From Ardenticatenaceae bacterium (GTDB taxonomy: Bacteria > Chloroflexota > Anaerolineae > Promineifilales > Promineifilaceae): 64,000 bases of DNA. The position numbers and the translations under genes were made by a program. Every line of letters begins with the position of its first letter. Position 1 is the stretch's first letter. Positions 34,453 through 43,495 of this stretch are shown here, piece by piece. The notes under the pieces are model-generated. The model had not been told where the DNA came from. It saw only the letters and a list, made by a program, of their open reading frames with translations, and ran no database searches. The stretch spans positions 186,001 to 250,000 of the forward strand of contig JACKCC010000007.1 in NCBI GenBank assembly GCA_020634245.1. The letters are read 5' to 3'.

Positions 34453-35370
34453 ATGGCGGAAGCATTGAAGCAGGTAAAGGTATCCATTCCGGCAACGACA
34501 GCGAATCTGGGGCCGGGGTTTGATTGTTTGGGGCTAGCGTTGGGGCTGCGCAATGAGATTTGGATGACAGCCGTTTCCGAACCCGGCTTGACGATTGAGG
34601 TTGACGGCGAAGGAACAGGGCAAATCCCTACCGATGCTGCAAACCTGGCTGTGCAGGCGGCGGAGCATATATTTGAACTGGTGGGGAAACGGCCGTCCGG
34701 CCTCCACATCCGCCAACAAAACGACATCCCCATCAGCAGCGGCCTGGGCAGCAGCGCTGCCGCCACCCTGGGCGGCATTTTGGCCGCCAACGCCCTGGTC
34801 GATGGCGCGCTGACCGAACAGCAGCTTGTCGAACTGGCGGTAAGTATGGAGGGTCATCCCGACAACATTGTCCCCGCTTTTTATGGCGGCCTGACGCTTT
34901 CCGTGATGGATGAGGATGCACTGCACGTGGAGACCATCGCTGTGCCACCCCTGCAAGTCGTCATCGTTCTACCCGATTTCGACCTGCCGACGGCTAAAGC
35001 GCGAGCCGCCTTACCAGCCCAAATTCCGCTGCGCGATGCCATTTTTAACGTCAGCCGGGTAGGATTGGTGATTCGGGCGTTGGAGCGGGGCGATTTCGCG
35101 GTGCTGGCCCTGGCCATGCAGGACCAAATGCATCAACCCTACCGTCTGCCGTTAATTCCAGGTATGGTGGATGTTTTTGAAGTGGCAAAAGGGGAGGGAG
35201 CAACGGCCGTTACCCTCAGTGGGGCCGGTCCCAGTGTCGCCGCCTTCGCACCCGCCAATCACCAAGCCATCGCCGAAGCCATCCAGGCCGCCTTCGCTGC
35301 GGCCGGGTTACCCAGCCGCGCCTGGATTCTGCCTGTGGAAAATACGGGAAGAGTGATAATTGATGATTAA
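34453..35370 (+). CDS. thrB: Homoserine kinase
   Basis: The 305-residue GHMP kinase starts MAEALKQVKVSIPATTANLGPGFDCLGLALGL, the substrate-binding start of ThrB, and has the ATP-binding motif ISSGLGSSAAATLGG near residue 95 and the third GHMP motif VTLSGAGPSVAAF near residue 250. Family length is about 300. The enzyme phosphorylates homoserine on the way to threonine. A purine-rich stretch gaaggcag precedes the ATG. The neighbourhood (aminotransferase, Cys/Met PLP enzyme) fits the aspartate-family pathway. Confidence 0.93.
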   Translation: MAEALKQVKVSIPATTANLGPGFDCLGLALGLRNEIWMTAVSEPGLTIEVDGEGTGQIPTDAANLAVQAAEHIFELVGKRPSGLHIRQQNDIPISSGLGSSAAATLGGILAANALVDGALTEQQLVELAVSMEGHPDNIVPAFYGGLTLSVMDEDALHVETIAVPPLQVVIVLPDFDLPTAKARAALPAQIPLRDAIFNVSRVGLVIRALERGDFAVLALAMQDQMHQPYRLPLIPGMVDVFEVAKGEGATAVTLSGAGPSVAAFAPANHQAIAEAIQAAFAAAGLPSRAWILPVENTGRVIIDD

Positions 35371-35429
35371 TCACTCATGTATCAGTGATAAATACGCAGT
35401 AGAAACCAGATGGTTTCATTGCAAAAGCG

Positions 35430-35696
35430 TTAACTGCCCCCATTATACCGTGTCATCAACCATTCGATTCCTTTTAGCAGCCAATAAGGTACGGCAATCA
35501 GCGCCGCGCCGCCCAGTAAAAAAGGCAGCGCCGTCAACACAGCCGCCGGGCCATAAAACAGGGCAATGATGAGGCTGCCCACCACAACCAGGGTAAAAAT
35601 AACCATTTTCAGGAACTGATGATCATTGCTTCGGCGGATTTGGCGGCTGTTGGTGAACGGCCGTTTCCCATTCCCATTCATTTCTTTATCGTCCAT
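35430..35696 (-). CDS. Small two-helix membrane protein
   Basis: Within a longer open frame, the ATG at 35696, preceded by aaaggat, gives an 88-residue protein. A polar start (MDDKEMNGNGKRPFTNSRQIRR) is followed by two hydrophobic helices (VIFTLVVVGSLIIALFYG and VLTALPFLLGGAALIAVPYWLL). The longer upstream part overlaps the phosphatase gene on the other strand and is rejected. It is unrecognised. It is divergent from the phosphatase gene, 70 bp apart. Confidence 0.6.
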   Translation of the reverse strand: MDDKEMNGNGKRPFTNSRQIRRSNDHQFLKMVIFTLVVVGSLIIALFYGPAAVLTALPFLLGGAALIAVPYWLLKGIEWLMTRYNGGS

Positions 35697-35766
35697 TTGT
35701 ATCCTTTTTTGCGTTGCAAATCTGCCAAAAAGCAGTAAGGTTGGGGAAAATATTGGGAGATGTTTT

Positions 35767-36504
35767 ATGCAGTTGTATATCATCCGGCATGCCCAGTCGG
35801 AGAACAATTTATTATGGCAGCAAACCGGTTCCAGTGACGGCCGTTTACCCGACCCCGCCCTTACCGAAAAAGGACACGAACAAGCTCGTCTCGTGGCCCA
35901 ATTCCTGGCCCAACCGGCCAGCGATGTACCGGCACCCGAACGAGACAATCGTGACGGCTTCAGTTTAACCCATTTGTATTGCAGCCTCATGGAGCGGGCC
36001 GTTTTAACCGGCACGTACATTGCCCAGGCCACCGGGCTGCCGTTAAAAGGATTGGTAGAAATCCACGAGTGGGGCGGCATTTACCACAAAGACGAAACCA
36101 ACGGCGAGCGCATCGGACTGCCCGGCCCTGATCGGGATTATTTTGCCGCCAACCATCCGCATCTGGTTTTGCCGGAGTCGTTAAACCATGCCGGGTGGTG
36201 GAATCGTGATCCAGAGCTGCCGGAGGAACGGCCGTTACGCGCCCGCCGCTTCTGGCAATTCCTCCTCAAAGAACATGGCGGAACTGATGACCGGGTGGCC
36301 ATCGTTTCCCACGGCGGCTTCACCCAAACCTTACTAGCGACACTGCTCAATCGGGATGATCCCGACATCACTCTGGGACTGCCGGCCAACGTCTGGTTTG
36401 CTACTAACAACGCCTCCGTTTCGCGCATTGACTTCGAGAGCGACCATTTCCGCATCGGCTACCTGAACCGGGTAGACTTTTTGCCGGACGAGTTGATCAC
36501 GTAA
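35767..36504 (+). CDS. Histidine phosphatase family protein (phosphoglycerate mutase-like)
   Basis: The ATG at 35767, after gggaga, gives 245 residues starting MQLYIIRHAQSENN, the catalytic RHA motif with the phospho-accepting His8; the in-frame upstream extension is rejected. Later elements are EKGHEQARLVAQFL, SLMERAVLTGTYIAQ (the Arg phosphate pocket), EWGGIY (the catalytic acid) and VAIVSHGGFTQTLL with the second His near residue 182. Metabolic substrate is open: the family includes mutases, fructose bisphosphatases and broad phosphatases. Confidence 0.85.
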   Translation: MQLYIIRHAQSENNLLWQQTGSSDGRLPDPALTEKGHEQARLVAQFLAQPASDVPAPERDNRDGFSLTHLYCSLMERAVLTGTYIAQATGLPLKGLVEIHEWGGIYHKDETNGERIGLPGPDRDYFAANHPHLVLPESLNHAGWWNRDPELPEERPLRARRFWQFLLKEHGGTDDRVAIVSHGGFTQTLLATLLNRDDPDITLGLPANVWFATNNASVSRIDFESDHFRIGYLNRVDFLPDELIT

Positions 36505-36511
36505 ATTCTCA

Positions 36512-36544
36512 AAGTGACAGGCGCTTCGGAAGTGCCTGTCACTT
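36512..36544. terminator. Hairpin between convergent genes
   Basis: The 11-nt perfect arms aagtgacaggc (36512-36522) and gcctgtcactt (36534-36544) lie between convergent genes ending at 36504 and 36555. The arms resemble the ends of the 63-bp element (agtgccaggcac), so it may be a short relative. Confidence 0.65.
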
Positions 36545-36554
36545 GAAGAATCAC

Positions 36555-37772
36555 CTACTCATACCGCAGCGCTTCGATTGGACGCAAATCAGCCGCTCGC
36601 CAGGCGGGATAGATGCCAAAGATGAGGCCAACGGCCGTTGCAAAGCCCGTCGCCAGCATCACCGTACCTCCATCTACAATCGTCTCAAAGTCTAGCAAAT
36701 TGCCGCTAACGCGGGAAATCAACCAGCCCAGCACAATTCCCAGAACGCCGCCCAATACACTCAACAGCACCGATTCCAGCAAAAACTGGGCCAGAATGTC
36801 CCGTTTCATCGCCCCCACTGCCTTGCGGATGCCAATTTCCCGCGTCCGCTCCGTTACACTTACCAGCATGATATTCATAATGCCAATACCGCCCACGACC
36901 AGTGAAATCCCGGCAATCGCTCCCAAAAACGCGGTCAGTGTCGCCGTAATCGTGTCAAACGTACTCAACAAATCGGCCTGGCTGAAAATAGAAAAATCAT
37001 CATCAGCTGCATAAACAATGTCGTGCTGCCGCCGCAGCGTTTCCGTGATTTGCTCAATCGCCGTATCTGTTTCAGACTCATTGGCCGCCTGAGCAGTAAT
37101 CAGCGTCACCGCTTTTTCGCCCTGACGCGTCCGGTCTGTGTACAAGCGGCTGTGTGCTGTGGTAATGGGCACAAAAATATTGCTGTCGGTATTGGTAAAA
37201 CCGCTGCCCGATTCAGCCAACACACCGATGACCTGATAACTCACCCCGCTAATCTTGACCGACTGGCCAACAGGATACCCACCATCAAACAAATCCGTTG
37301 CCGCCTGGCTGCCTAAAATGGCCACGCGAGCCTTCGTGTCAATATCATTTTGCGTAAATCCATCACCGCTTTGCATCTCATCCAGATTGTTGACAGACAA
37401 GTAGTTGGCAGTAACACCACTGACGGTCGTTTGGATAGAATTGCTGCCATTGACGACTTCCTGCCCGCCCTGTACCGTAGCGGCAACTGCGCTCAACGCC
37501 GGCGCATTCAATGGATCGGACAATGCTTCCACATCGGACATACTCAGGGCTGGATAGCCGTTACTGTTGTCGGTATCGGTGGAAATAGTCAGCAAGTTGG
37601 TACCAAACGATTGGATTTCGCTGGTGATTGAATTGCTCACACCGTTGCCGATGGACATCAACGCAATCACCGCCGCCACGCCGATAATGACGCCCAGCAT
37701 CGTCAACACCGCCCGCAGTTTATTGGCCAGTAAACTGTCCAATGCTGTTAGAAAACTTTCGCTTAAGTTCAT
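36555..37772 (-). CDS. MacB-like ABC transporter permease (FtsX domain)
   Basis: The 405-residue protein starts with a membrane helix after LDSLLANKLRAVLTMLGVIIGVAAVIALMSIGNGV, the MacB/FtsX-type start, followed by a periplasmic domain (residues 45-270) and three C-terminal helices with the FtsX motif VGGIGIMNIMLVSVTERTREIGIRKAVGA near residue 290 and GIYPAWRAADLRPIEALRYE at the end. It works with the ATPase encoded just upstream and the two membrane-fusion-type adaptors before it as a MacAB-like mechanotransmission pump exporting peptides, antibiotics or lipids. A word repeat separates it from the ATPase gene. Confidence 0.9.
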   Translation of the reverse strand: MNLSESFLTALDSLLANKLRAVLTMLGVIIGVAAVIALMSIGNGVSNSITSEIQSFGTNLLTISTDTDNSNGYPALSMSDVEALSDPLNAPALSAVAATVQGGQEVVNGSNSIQTTVSGVTANYLSVNNLDEMQSGDGFTQNDIDTKARVAILGSQAATDLFDGGYPVGQSVKISGVSYQVIGVLAESGSGFTNTDSNIFVPITTAHSRLYTDRTRQGEKAVTLITAQAANESETDTAIEQITETLRRQHDIVYAADDDFSIFSQADLLSTFDTITATLTAFLGAIAGISLVVGGIGIMNIMLVSVTERTREIGIRKAVGAMKRDILAQFLLESVLLSVLGGVLGIVLGWLISRVSGNLLDFETIVDGGTVMLATGFATAVGLIFGIYPAWRAADLRPIEALRYE

Positions 37773-37784
37773 GTCGTGTACTCC

Positions 37785-37862
37785 AGCTATTAGCTTTTAG
37801 CTGTTAGTCGTTAGCGCAAAGCTTGTAAGTTAACGGCTAATGACTAATGGCTAAATGCTAAT
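37785..37862. repeat. GCTATTAGC-type inverted spacer repeat
   Basis: The left half reads agctattagcttttagctgttag and the right half is its imperfect inverse (ggctaatgactaatggctaa, then atgctaatt). The right end holds the stop codon of the ATPase gene. Confidence 0.6.
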
Positions 37863-38529
37863 TACTCTCCTGAATCAACCCGTCTCGAATCCAGATCACC
37901 CGTTCAGCTTGTTCGCCAATTTCCGGGTCGTGGGTAATCATGATGAGGGTGATGCCTTTTTCTTCGTGCAAATTCTTGAATATCTGCATGATTTCGTCGC
38001 CGGACTGCGTGTCCAGGTTGCCAGTTGGCTCGTCGGCCAGAATGATGCTGGGATTGGTAGCCAGCGCCCGGGCAATGGCCACGCGCTGCTGCTGGCCACC
38101 GGAAAGCTCATCGGGCCGATGATCGATACGCTCGCCCAGGCCGACAGCTTGCAGCGCTTCTTTAGCCCGGTCGAGTCGTTCGGCACGGCCGTATCCGGCA
38201 TACATGAGTGGTAAAGCAACCTGTTTAACGGCCGTTGTCCGTGGCAGCAAATTAAACTGTTGAAAGACAAACCCGATCCGCTGATTGCGGATTTTCGACT
38301 GCTCATCATCCGTCATATGACTGACATCAATCCCATCAATGGTGTACGTGCCGCTGTTAGGCACATCCAAACAGCCGATAATATTCATCAACGTACTCTT
38401 GCCCGAACCGGACGGCCCCATAATGGCCACAAACTCGCCTTCGTTAATTTGCATGTCAACGCCGCGCAACGCATGGACAACTTGCGTTCCCATTTCATAG
38501 GATTTAGTGATATTTTGCATCGTGATCAT
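37858..38529 (-). CDS. MacB/LolD-like ABC transporter ATPase
   Basis: The 223-residue ATPase has Walker A GPSGSGKSTLMNIIG near residue 40, Q-loop FVFQQFNLLPR, signature LSGGQQQRVAIARAL, Walker B IILADEPTGNLDT and H-loop ITHDPE. It is of the LolD/MacB subgroup. It lies in the same leftward operon between the adaptor genes and the permease. The stop codon is within a spacer repeat, so the last residues may be repeat-derived (IRDGLIQESN). Confidence 0.93.
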   Translation of the reverse strand: MITMQNITKSYEMGTQVVHALRGVDMQINEGEFVAIMGPSGSGKSTLMNIIGCLDVPNSGTYTIDGIDVSHMTDDEQSKIRNQRIGFVFQQFNLLPRTTAVKQVALPLMYAGYGRAERLDRAKEALQAVGLGERIDHRPDELSGGQQQRVAIARALATNPSIILADEPTGNLDTQSGDEIMQIFKNLHEEKGITLIMITHDPEIGEQAERVIWIRDGLIQESN

Positions 38530-38531
38530 GT

Positions 38532-38580
38532 CTTGTCGTCTCGTAGTCTTGTAGTTTCGTAGTCTTGTAGTCTCAAGTCG
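38532..38580. repeat. TCGTAGTCTTGTAGT tandem spacer repeat
   Basis: Units of the type tcgtagtcttgtagtttc are repeated in tandem between the ATPase and adaptor genes. Related words (tcgtagtctggtagtttct) recur in the next spacer at 40290-40318. No coding sequence is involved. Confidence 0.6.
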
Positions 38581-38622
38581 TCAGCCTCTAATCATCAATC
38601 ATCATTCATTACTTATCACTCG

Positions 38623-40278
38623 CTAATTCCCCATTCCCGGTGGCGGCCCACCTCGACCAGGGCCGAACTCGACGACAGGAGCGATTTCACCCACCAGCAG
38701 TTGGTCGCCTTCGTTCAAGCCGGAGACGATTTGGGTGTTTTGAGCGTCATGCAGGCCGACGGTAACGGCCGTTTCCGTGTAAGTTTGCTGCCCACTGCCA
38801 TCAACCGTCACCAGATTGACGCTGTACTGGCCGTTGGTGCGGTCTACGTTTACCGCCGCATTGGGAACCAGCAGCACATTGCTTAAATCGGCCGTTTCCA
38901 GTTTGGCGTCGGCCGTCATCCCCACCAAAATCGGCAAATCCGTTTCGCCTAATCCCAGGAACACGTCATAGGTGACCAGGGCGCTGGCATCGTTACTGGC
39001 TTGGGGCGCAACGGCCGTTACCTGGCCATTAATCGTCTCATCGGGCCAAGTTTCCAGCGTAATCGTCGCCGGCTGGCCGATGGTGATACTGCCCACATCC
39101 ACTTCATCCACCGCCAAAACCACTTCCAGGTTGCCCGGATCGACCATTTCCACCAGGATGCCATTGGCCATTTCACCGACGTTCACGTGAACGGCCGTAA
39201 CTACCCCGTCAAAAGGAGCCGTCAACGTCGCGTCGGCCAAAGACTGCTCGGCCTGCTGCAAGCCAATTTGGGCCTGCTCCACCGCCACTTCGGCTTGCGT
39301 GACTTGATAATCCGACGGGCCGCGCTGTAGCTGATCCAACGTCGCTGCCGCACTGGCCACCGACGCTTCTGCCGAAGCAATCTCCGCGTCCGTGGCAGCC
39401 ATCGTCAACATATCCAGTTGAATCTGGGCCGCATCCCGCGAAGCTACAGCCAGCGCCAGACTGGCCTGCGCCGCCGCAATCGAATTGGGGTCGCCATTGA
39501 CCAACGTATCATATGCTTCTTGCGCCGATGCCAGATTGGCGTTGGCCCGCACCGCCGCCGTGCGTGCCGCAAATTCCATATCGTCCAGTCGATTTTGATG
39601 GATAAATTGATTTGGCTCCGTTACCAAAATCGTGCTGTGCTGTTCCGCCGCCGATGTCGCCGCTTGCTGGGCCAAATCCAGAGCAAGCTGCGCCGCCAGC
39701 AGTTCTTCATCACTGGCGGCAGCTTGCAAATCGGCCAGTTGCGTCGAAGCGCTGGCTACATCTGCCTGAGCAGCGTTAACGTCGGCCCGGGCTGCCGTGA
39801 TCTGGTCCTGGCTGGGACCATCCAGCAAATCCTGCAAACTGGCCTGGGCGCTGGCAACGGCCGCTTCCGCCGCGGCTATATCGGCATCAGAGGCCGGGGC
39901 GGTCAAAGTGGCCAGATTGGCTTCCTGAATGGCTAACGACTGCTGGGCGGAAACGACATTGCGTTCCAAATCGGCCGTGTCCAGCTTCACCAGGGAATCA
40001 CCCGTCTGGACGGCATCACCCACAGCCACGTACACGTCGGCCACCTCGCCGGCGCTGGGCAGGGCCAACGCCGCTTCGCGCTGCGCTTCCACCTGGCCGC
40101 TGGCTGTGGCACTGGCCGACAAATCCCCCAGAAAAGCAGTGACGATTTCACCCGTACCCACATCGGCCTGGGCGCTGTTGTTTCTAAACAGGGCTGGCAG
40201 GGCAATGATTAAAATTACGACGATGACGGCCGTTCCGCTAATCCAAAGCCATTTTTTGTTTCGTTTTTTCTCATTCAT
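38623..40278 (-). CDS. HlyD/MacA-like efflux adaptor (first of two)
   Basis: The 551-residue protein has an N-terminal membrane anchor (residues 9-30), then a lipoyl/barrel-sandwich part (TASGQVEAQREAALALPSAGEVADVYVAVGDAVQTGDSLVKLD), a long Ala-rich coiled-coil region (about residues 100-340) with repeated SxEAxxASAAATLDQLQ heptads, and the second lipoyl half DATLTAPFDGVVTAVHVNVGEMA, then beta-barrel and membrane-proximal domains. It should link the MacB-like permease to the export path across the periplasm or wall. It is closely similar in layout to the next gene, which marks a tandem duplication. Confidence 0.85.
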   Translation of the reverse strand: MNEKKRNKKWLWISGTAVIVVILIIALPALFRNNSAQADVGTGEIVTAFLGDLSASATASGQVEAQREAALALPSAGEVADVYVAVGDAVQTGDSLVKLDTADLERNVVSAQQSLAIQEANLATLTAPASDADIAAAEAAVASAQASLQDLLDGPSQDQITAARADVNAAQADVASASTQLADLQAAASDEELLAAQLALDLAQQAATSAAEQHSTILVTEPNQFIHQNRLDDMEFAARTAAVRANANLASAQEAYDTLVNGDPNSIAAAQASLALAVASRDAAQIQLDMLTMAATDAEIASAEASVASAAATLDQLQRGPSDYQVTQAEVAVEQAQIGLQQAEQSLADATLTAPFDGVVTAVHVNVGEMANGILVEMVDPGNLEVVLAVDEVDVGSITIGQPATITLETWPDETINGQVTAVAPQASNDASALVTYDVFLGLGETDLPILVGMTADAKLETADLSNVLLVPNAAVNVDRTNGQYSVNLVTVDGSGQQTYTETAVTVGLHDAQNTQIVSGLNEGDQLLVGEIAPVVEFGPGRGGPPPGMGN

Positions 40279-40282
40279 TGTT

Positions 40283-40330
40283 TTGGTCTCGTAGTCTGGT
40301 AGTTTCTAGTCTTGTAGTCCCCAGTCTCCA
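40283..40330. repeat. GTAGTCT spacer words between the adaptor genes
   Basis: The sequence tggtctcgtagtctggtag and the following tttctagtcttgtagtccc carry the same words as the repeat at 38532-38580, in the spacer between the two adaptor genes. Confidence 0.5.
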
Positions 40331-40332
40331 AT

Positions 40333-41925
40333 TTACCCGCCAAAAGGCGCGGGGCGGTTCTGGCCATTATTTTCTGCCCCCGGCCCAAAGGAGATAGTAG
40401 GCAGATTATCGCCAATCAAAATGTTGTCTCCGGCGTTGAGGCCGCTGGTGATGCGCGTATTTTGGTCATCGCGCGCATCAATCGTTACCGGCACTTCCTG
40501 CACGGCGTCACCAACGACCAGATTGACGCTGTAGGTGCCTTTTTCCCGGTCGGCGTTGATGGCCCGGTTGGGAACCAGCAAAACGTCGCTGTAAGAAGCT
40601 GTAATCAGGCGGGCGTCGGCCGTCATGCCCACCCGCACCGGCAAATCGGTCTGGCCCAAACTGAGGTAAACATCGTAAGTGATTAAGGCACTGCTGGTTT
40701 GGGCGCTGGGGGCGATGGTCGTGATTTCGCTGTCGATGGTTGTGTCCGGCCAGGTTTCCAGCGTCACGGCTGCCGGTTGGCCAACGGACAAATCACCCAC
40801 GTCCACTTCATCAACCTGCAAGACGACTTGCAAACTGCTGCTGTCCACCAGTTCGACGACGCTGCCGCTGGCTATTTCACCAATGTTGGCGTGTACGGCC
40901 GTTACCACTCCATCAAACGGCGCTACAATCGTCGCCGCCGCCAATGCTGCTTCCGCATCCTGCACCGCAAGCTGGGCCTGCGCCACATTCGCTTCAGCCA
41001 CGGCCAGTTCTTCATCGGTAGGCGGATCCACTAAATTGGCCAGATTGGCCTGCGCCTGCGCCAACTGCGACTTCGCCGAGGCAAGCTGCACATCCGTCGC
41101 CCCATCAGCCGTCAGGTTATAGTTGGCCTGACTGCCATCCAGTCGCGATACGGCCGCATTCAAACTGCCCTGCGCCGCTGTCGCGTCCGGGCCTTCCTGT
41201 AAAGAGTCCAGGTCCGCTTGCGCCGACGCCACCGCTTCGTTCGCTTCCATCAAGGCTTGATAAGTTGCTTCGGTGGGTTGTTTGTCATCTGCTTCCTGCG
41301 CACTGTCTAACTGGCGTTGAGCCGCCAACAGGCTGGCTTGAGCCGCTAAAATCTGCGATTCCTTAATCGAATCCTGAACGCTGCCCAAATTGGCCGAGGC
41401 CGACGCCACCGAAGCCTGTGCTGAGCGCAAACTGGCTTCTGAAGCAGCGAGTTCTTCGGCACTGGGACCATCAAGTAAATCATCCAGATTGGCCTGGGCG
41501 CTCTTAACGGCCGCTTCCGCCGACGCCACATCGACCGTTTCCGGATCGGCTTGCAAATCAGCCAGGCTGGCCTCTTGCAAGCGAAGCGTCTGTTGGGCAT
41601 TGGCCAGATTGAAAGCCAGATTCGTGATGTCTAACTGCACCAGCGTTTCCCCGGCTTTGACGGCATCCCCTTCACGCACCAGGACCTGCTCCACCCGGCC
41701 CGGCGTCTCCACCGACAGGCTGGCTTCGCGCCGGGCGGTTACTTGACCGCTGGCCGTGGCACTGGACTCCAGGTCGCCCATGAAGGCGGTGACGATTTCG
41801 CCTGCGTTGGTGGCGGTTTGGGCTTGTTGGGCACGGCCGTTCACCACCAGCACCGCCGCAATCACCAACACAACCAGGCCGCCGCCGGCCCAAAACAGCC
41901 ATTTTCGATTCTTCTTTCGCTGCAT
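40333..41925 (-). CDS. HlyD/MacA-like efflux adaptor (second of two)
   Basis: The 530-residue paralogue of the preceding adaptor has an N-terminal anchor (residues 7-28), the first lipoyl half ETPGRVEQVLVREGDAVKAGETLVQLD near residue 75, a long Ala-rich coiled coil (about residues 100-330), the second half ATIVAPFDGVVTAVHANIGEIASG, then ALQ- and beta-barrel-type strands. It heads the leftward operon adaptor, adaptor, ATPase, permease. The two adaptors may form mixed hexamers or serve different substrates; sequence does not decide. The spacer upstream holds a CAGATT hairpin where the promoter should be. Confidence 0.85.
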   Translation of the reverse strand: MQRKKNRKWLFWAGGGLVVLVIAAVLVVNGRAQQAQTATNAGEIVTAFMGDLESSATASGQVTARREASLSVETPGRVEQVLVREGDAVKAGETLVQLDITNLAFNLANAQQTLRLQEASLADLQADPETVDVASAEAAVKSAQANLDDLLDGPSAEELAASEASLRSAQASVASASANLGSVQDSIKESQILAAQASLLAAQRQLDSAQEADDKQPTEATYQALMEANEAVASAQADLDSLQEGPDATAAQGSLNAAVSRLDGSQANYNLTADGATDVQLASAKSQLAQAQANLANLVDPPTDEELAVAEANVAQAQLAVQDAEAALAAATIVAPFDGVVTAVHANIGEIASGSVVELVDSSSLQVVLQVDEVDVGDLSVGQPAAVTLETWPDTTIDSEITTIAPSAQTSSALITYDVYLSLGQTDLPVRVGMTADARLITASYSDVLLVPNRAINADREKGTYSVNLVVGDAVQEVPVTIDARDDQNTRITSGLNAGDNILIGDNLPTISFGPGAENNGQNRPAPFGG

Positions 41926-41940
41926 TGTCTAACTCCTATC

Positions 41941-42005
41941 CGCAGATTTCACAGGGGACGCAGATTAAACAAATCGACAAAATTTGTGAAATCTGCGTCC
42001 TCTGG
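41941..42005. repeat. CAGATTTCACA inverted repeat
   Basis: The words gcagatttcacaggggacg on the left and caaaatttgtgaaatctgcg on the right form an imperfect inverted repeat between the divergent adaptor and mtaB genes. It belongs to the same word family as the hairpins at 20848 and 34291. Confidence 0.65.
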
Positions 42006-42087
42006 GCATTAATTCTTTTTGGGTACGGTCCTTATTCTAGAGATCAAATCTGCAAAACTTGTGCAGGCCCTCTGCAATTTGTCAGCA

Positions 42088-42180
42088 AAGGAGCAGAGTG
42101 GCAAAGCGGCAAAGTTGCGGAGTTGCAAGTCTTCACCCCTTCACCCCTGCTCCCTTGCACCCCTGCCCCTCTCCACGCTA
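42088..42180. repeat. GGCAAAG / CACCCCT spacer repeat
   Basis: Low-complexity words gtggcaaagcggcaaag and then cttcaccccttcacccctg lie directly upstream of the mtaB start. The same words occur, inverted, at 61487-61526 and, in part, at 22464-22526. Confidence 0.55.
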
Positions 42181-42185
42181 CAATC

Positions 42186-43487
42186 ATGCTCATGAAAGTT
42201 TTCCTGCACACCATCGGCTGCCGCCTGAACCAGAGCGAAATCGAAACGATGGGCCGGCAGCTCCTGGTCGCCGGTCATGAACTGGTCGATGACGCGTCCC
42301 AGGCCGACAAAGTGATCATCAACACTTGTGCCGTCACTGCCGAAGCGGCCCGCGACGGCCGTAACATCACCCGGCGCATCCATCGCACCAACGAAGATGC
42401 CGAAATCATTCTCACCGGCTGTTACGCCACCATCGCCCCACAAAAAGCGGGCCAAATCGAAGGCACTGGGCGGATTGTTCTCAATCAGGACAAGGACAAA
42501 CTGGTGCAGATGATTGATCCGGAGGCGCGAATTGACCTGCCGGTGTACGAGCAGGAACCGATTTTGCGCGAATTTCTGGCTGGCAGCAGTCAGGTGGCTA
42601 ACACGCGGGCCTTCATCAAAGTGCAGGATGGCTGTGACAACAAATGCACCTTTTGCGTGACAACGATTGCTCGCGGCGCGGGCCAAAGCCGTCATTTAGG
42701 CAACGTGGTGGCTGAGATTCAGGCGCTGGCCGCAGCCGGCTATCAGGAAGCTGTGTTGACAGGGGTGCATTTGGGCAGTTACGGCCGTGACCTGCACAAC
42801 AACACCGATTTACGCGATCTCATCACCGCTATCCTGACCCACAGCGACATTCCCCGCCTGCGCCTCTCCTCGCTGGAACCGTGGGAAATCCCCGACGGCT
42901 TCTTCGCGCTGTGGCAAAATCCGCGATTGCTGCCCCACCTGCACATGCCGCTGCAATCGGGCAGCGACCCCATTTTGCGGCGCATGGCCCGCCGCACCAG
43001 CCGGGCCAGTTTCCGCGCTCTGGCCGCCAAAGCCCGCGCCCATATCCCCGATCTCAACCTGACCACCGACATCATCGTTGGCTTCCCCGGCGAAAGGGAG
43101 GCCGATTTTCAGGACAGTCTGGATTTTGTGCGCGAGATCGGCTTCACCCGGCTGCACGTGTTCAGCTACAGTTCACGACCGGGAACGGCCGCAGCCAAAA
43201 TGCCCGGTCATCTGCCCAAAGCGGTCAAAAAGGAACGCGCCCGGCGCATGATCGCCCTGGGGCAGGAACTGAGCCTGAAATTTCATCAACGCTACGAAAC
43301 CCAAACCCGGCCCGTCCTCTGGGAAAACGCCGTCGGCGCCGACAACGGCGGCCTGCGTTGGGCTGGCTACACCGACAACTACATCCGCGTCCTGGCCCAC
43401 GGCCCGGCCGATTTATTCAATCGAGTCACGCCCACCCAACTGGTTGAAGCCCGGCCTGATGGGTTGTCGGGACAAATTATCGTCTAA
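42186..43487 (+). CDS. mtaB: tRNA threonylcarbamoyladenosine methylthiotransferase (MtaB-like)
   Basis: The start at 42186 (or ATG 42192) is chosen because the family begins KVFLHTIGCRLNQSEIETM; the long in-frame upstream sequence is repeat-derived. The product has 433 residues. Upstream cluster cysteines are in GCRLNQ, INTCAVT and LTGCYA; the radical-SAM motif is VQDGCDNKCTFCVTTIARG (CxxxCxxC). MPLQSGSD, TTDIIVGFPGE and VFSYSSRPGTAA follow, and a C-terminal TRAM-like region ends the protein. MtaB enzymes attach methylthio to t6A37 in tRNA, using two 4Fe-4S clusters. The ACGGCCGT copies at 42353 and 42781 show it is native. Confidence 0.9.
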   Translation: MLMKVFLHTIGCRLNQSEIETMGRQLLVAGHELVDDASQADKVIINTCAVTAEAARDGRNITRRIHRTNEDAEIILTGCYATIAPQKAGQIEGTGRIVLNQDKDKLVQMIDPEARIDLPVYEQEPILREFLAGSSQVANTRAFIKVQDGCDNKCTFCVTTIARGAGQSRHLGNVVAEIQALAAAGYQEAVLTGVHLGSYGRDLHNNTDLRDLITAILTHSDIPRLRLSSLEPWEIPDGFFALWQNPRLLPHLHMPLQSGSDPILRRMARRTSRASFRALAAKARAHIPDLNLTTDIIVGFPGEREADFQDSLDFVREIGFTRLHVFSYSSRPGTAAAKMPGHLPKAVKKERARRMIALGQELSLKFHQRYETQTRPVLWENAVGADNGGLRWAGYTDNYIRVLAHGPADLFNRVTPTQLVEARPDGLSGQIIV

Positions 43488-43495
43488 TGATCCGG

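Noticed and set aside
35697..36080. Longer N-terminus of the small membrane protein
   Set aside because: It is antisense to the histidine phosphatase gene, and a good Shine-Dalgarno sequence precedes the ATG at 35696.
41925..42185. Longer N-terminus of MtaB
   Set aside because: The extension runs through two spacer repeats, while the family begins at the KVFLHTIGCRLNQ segment.
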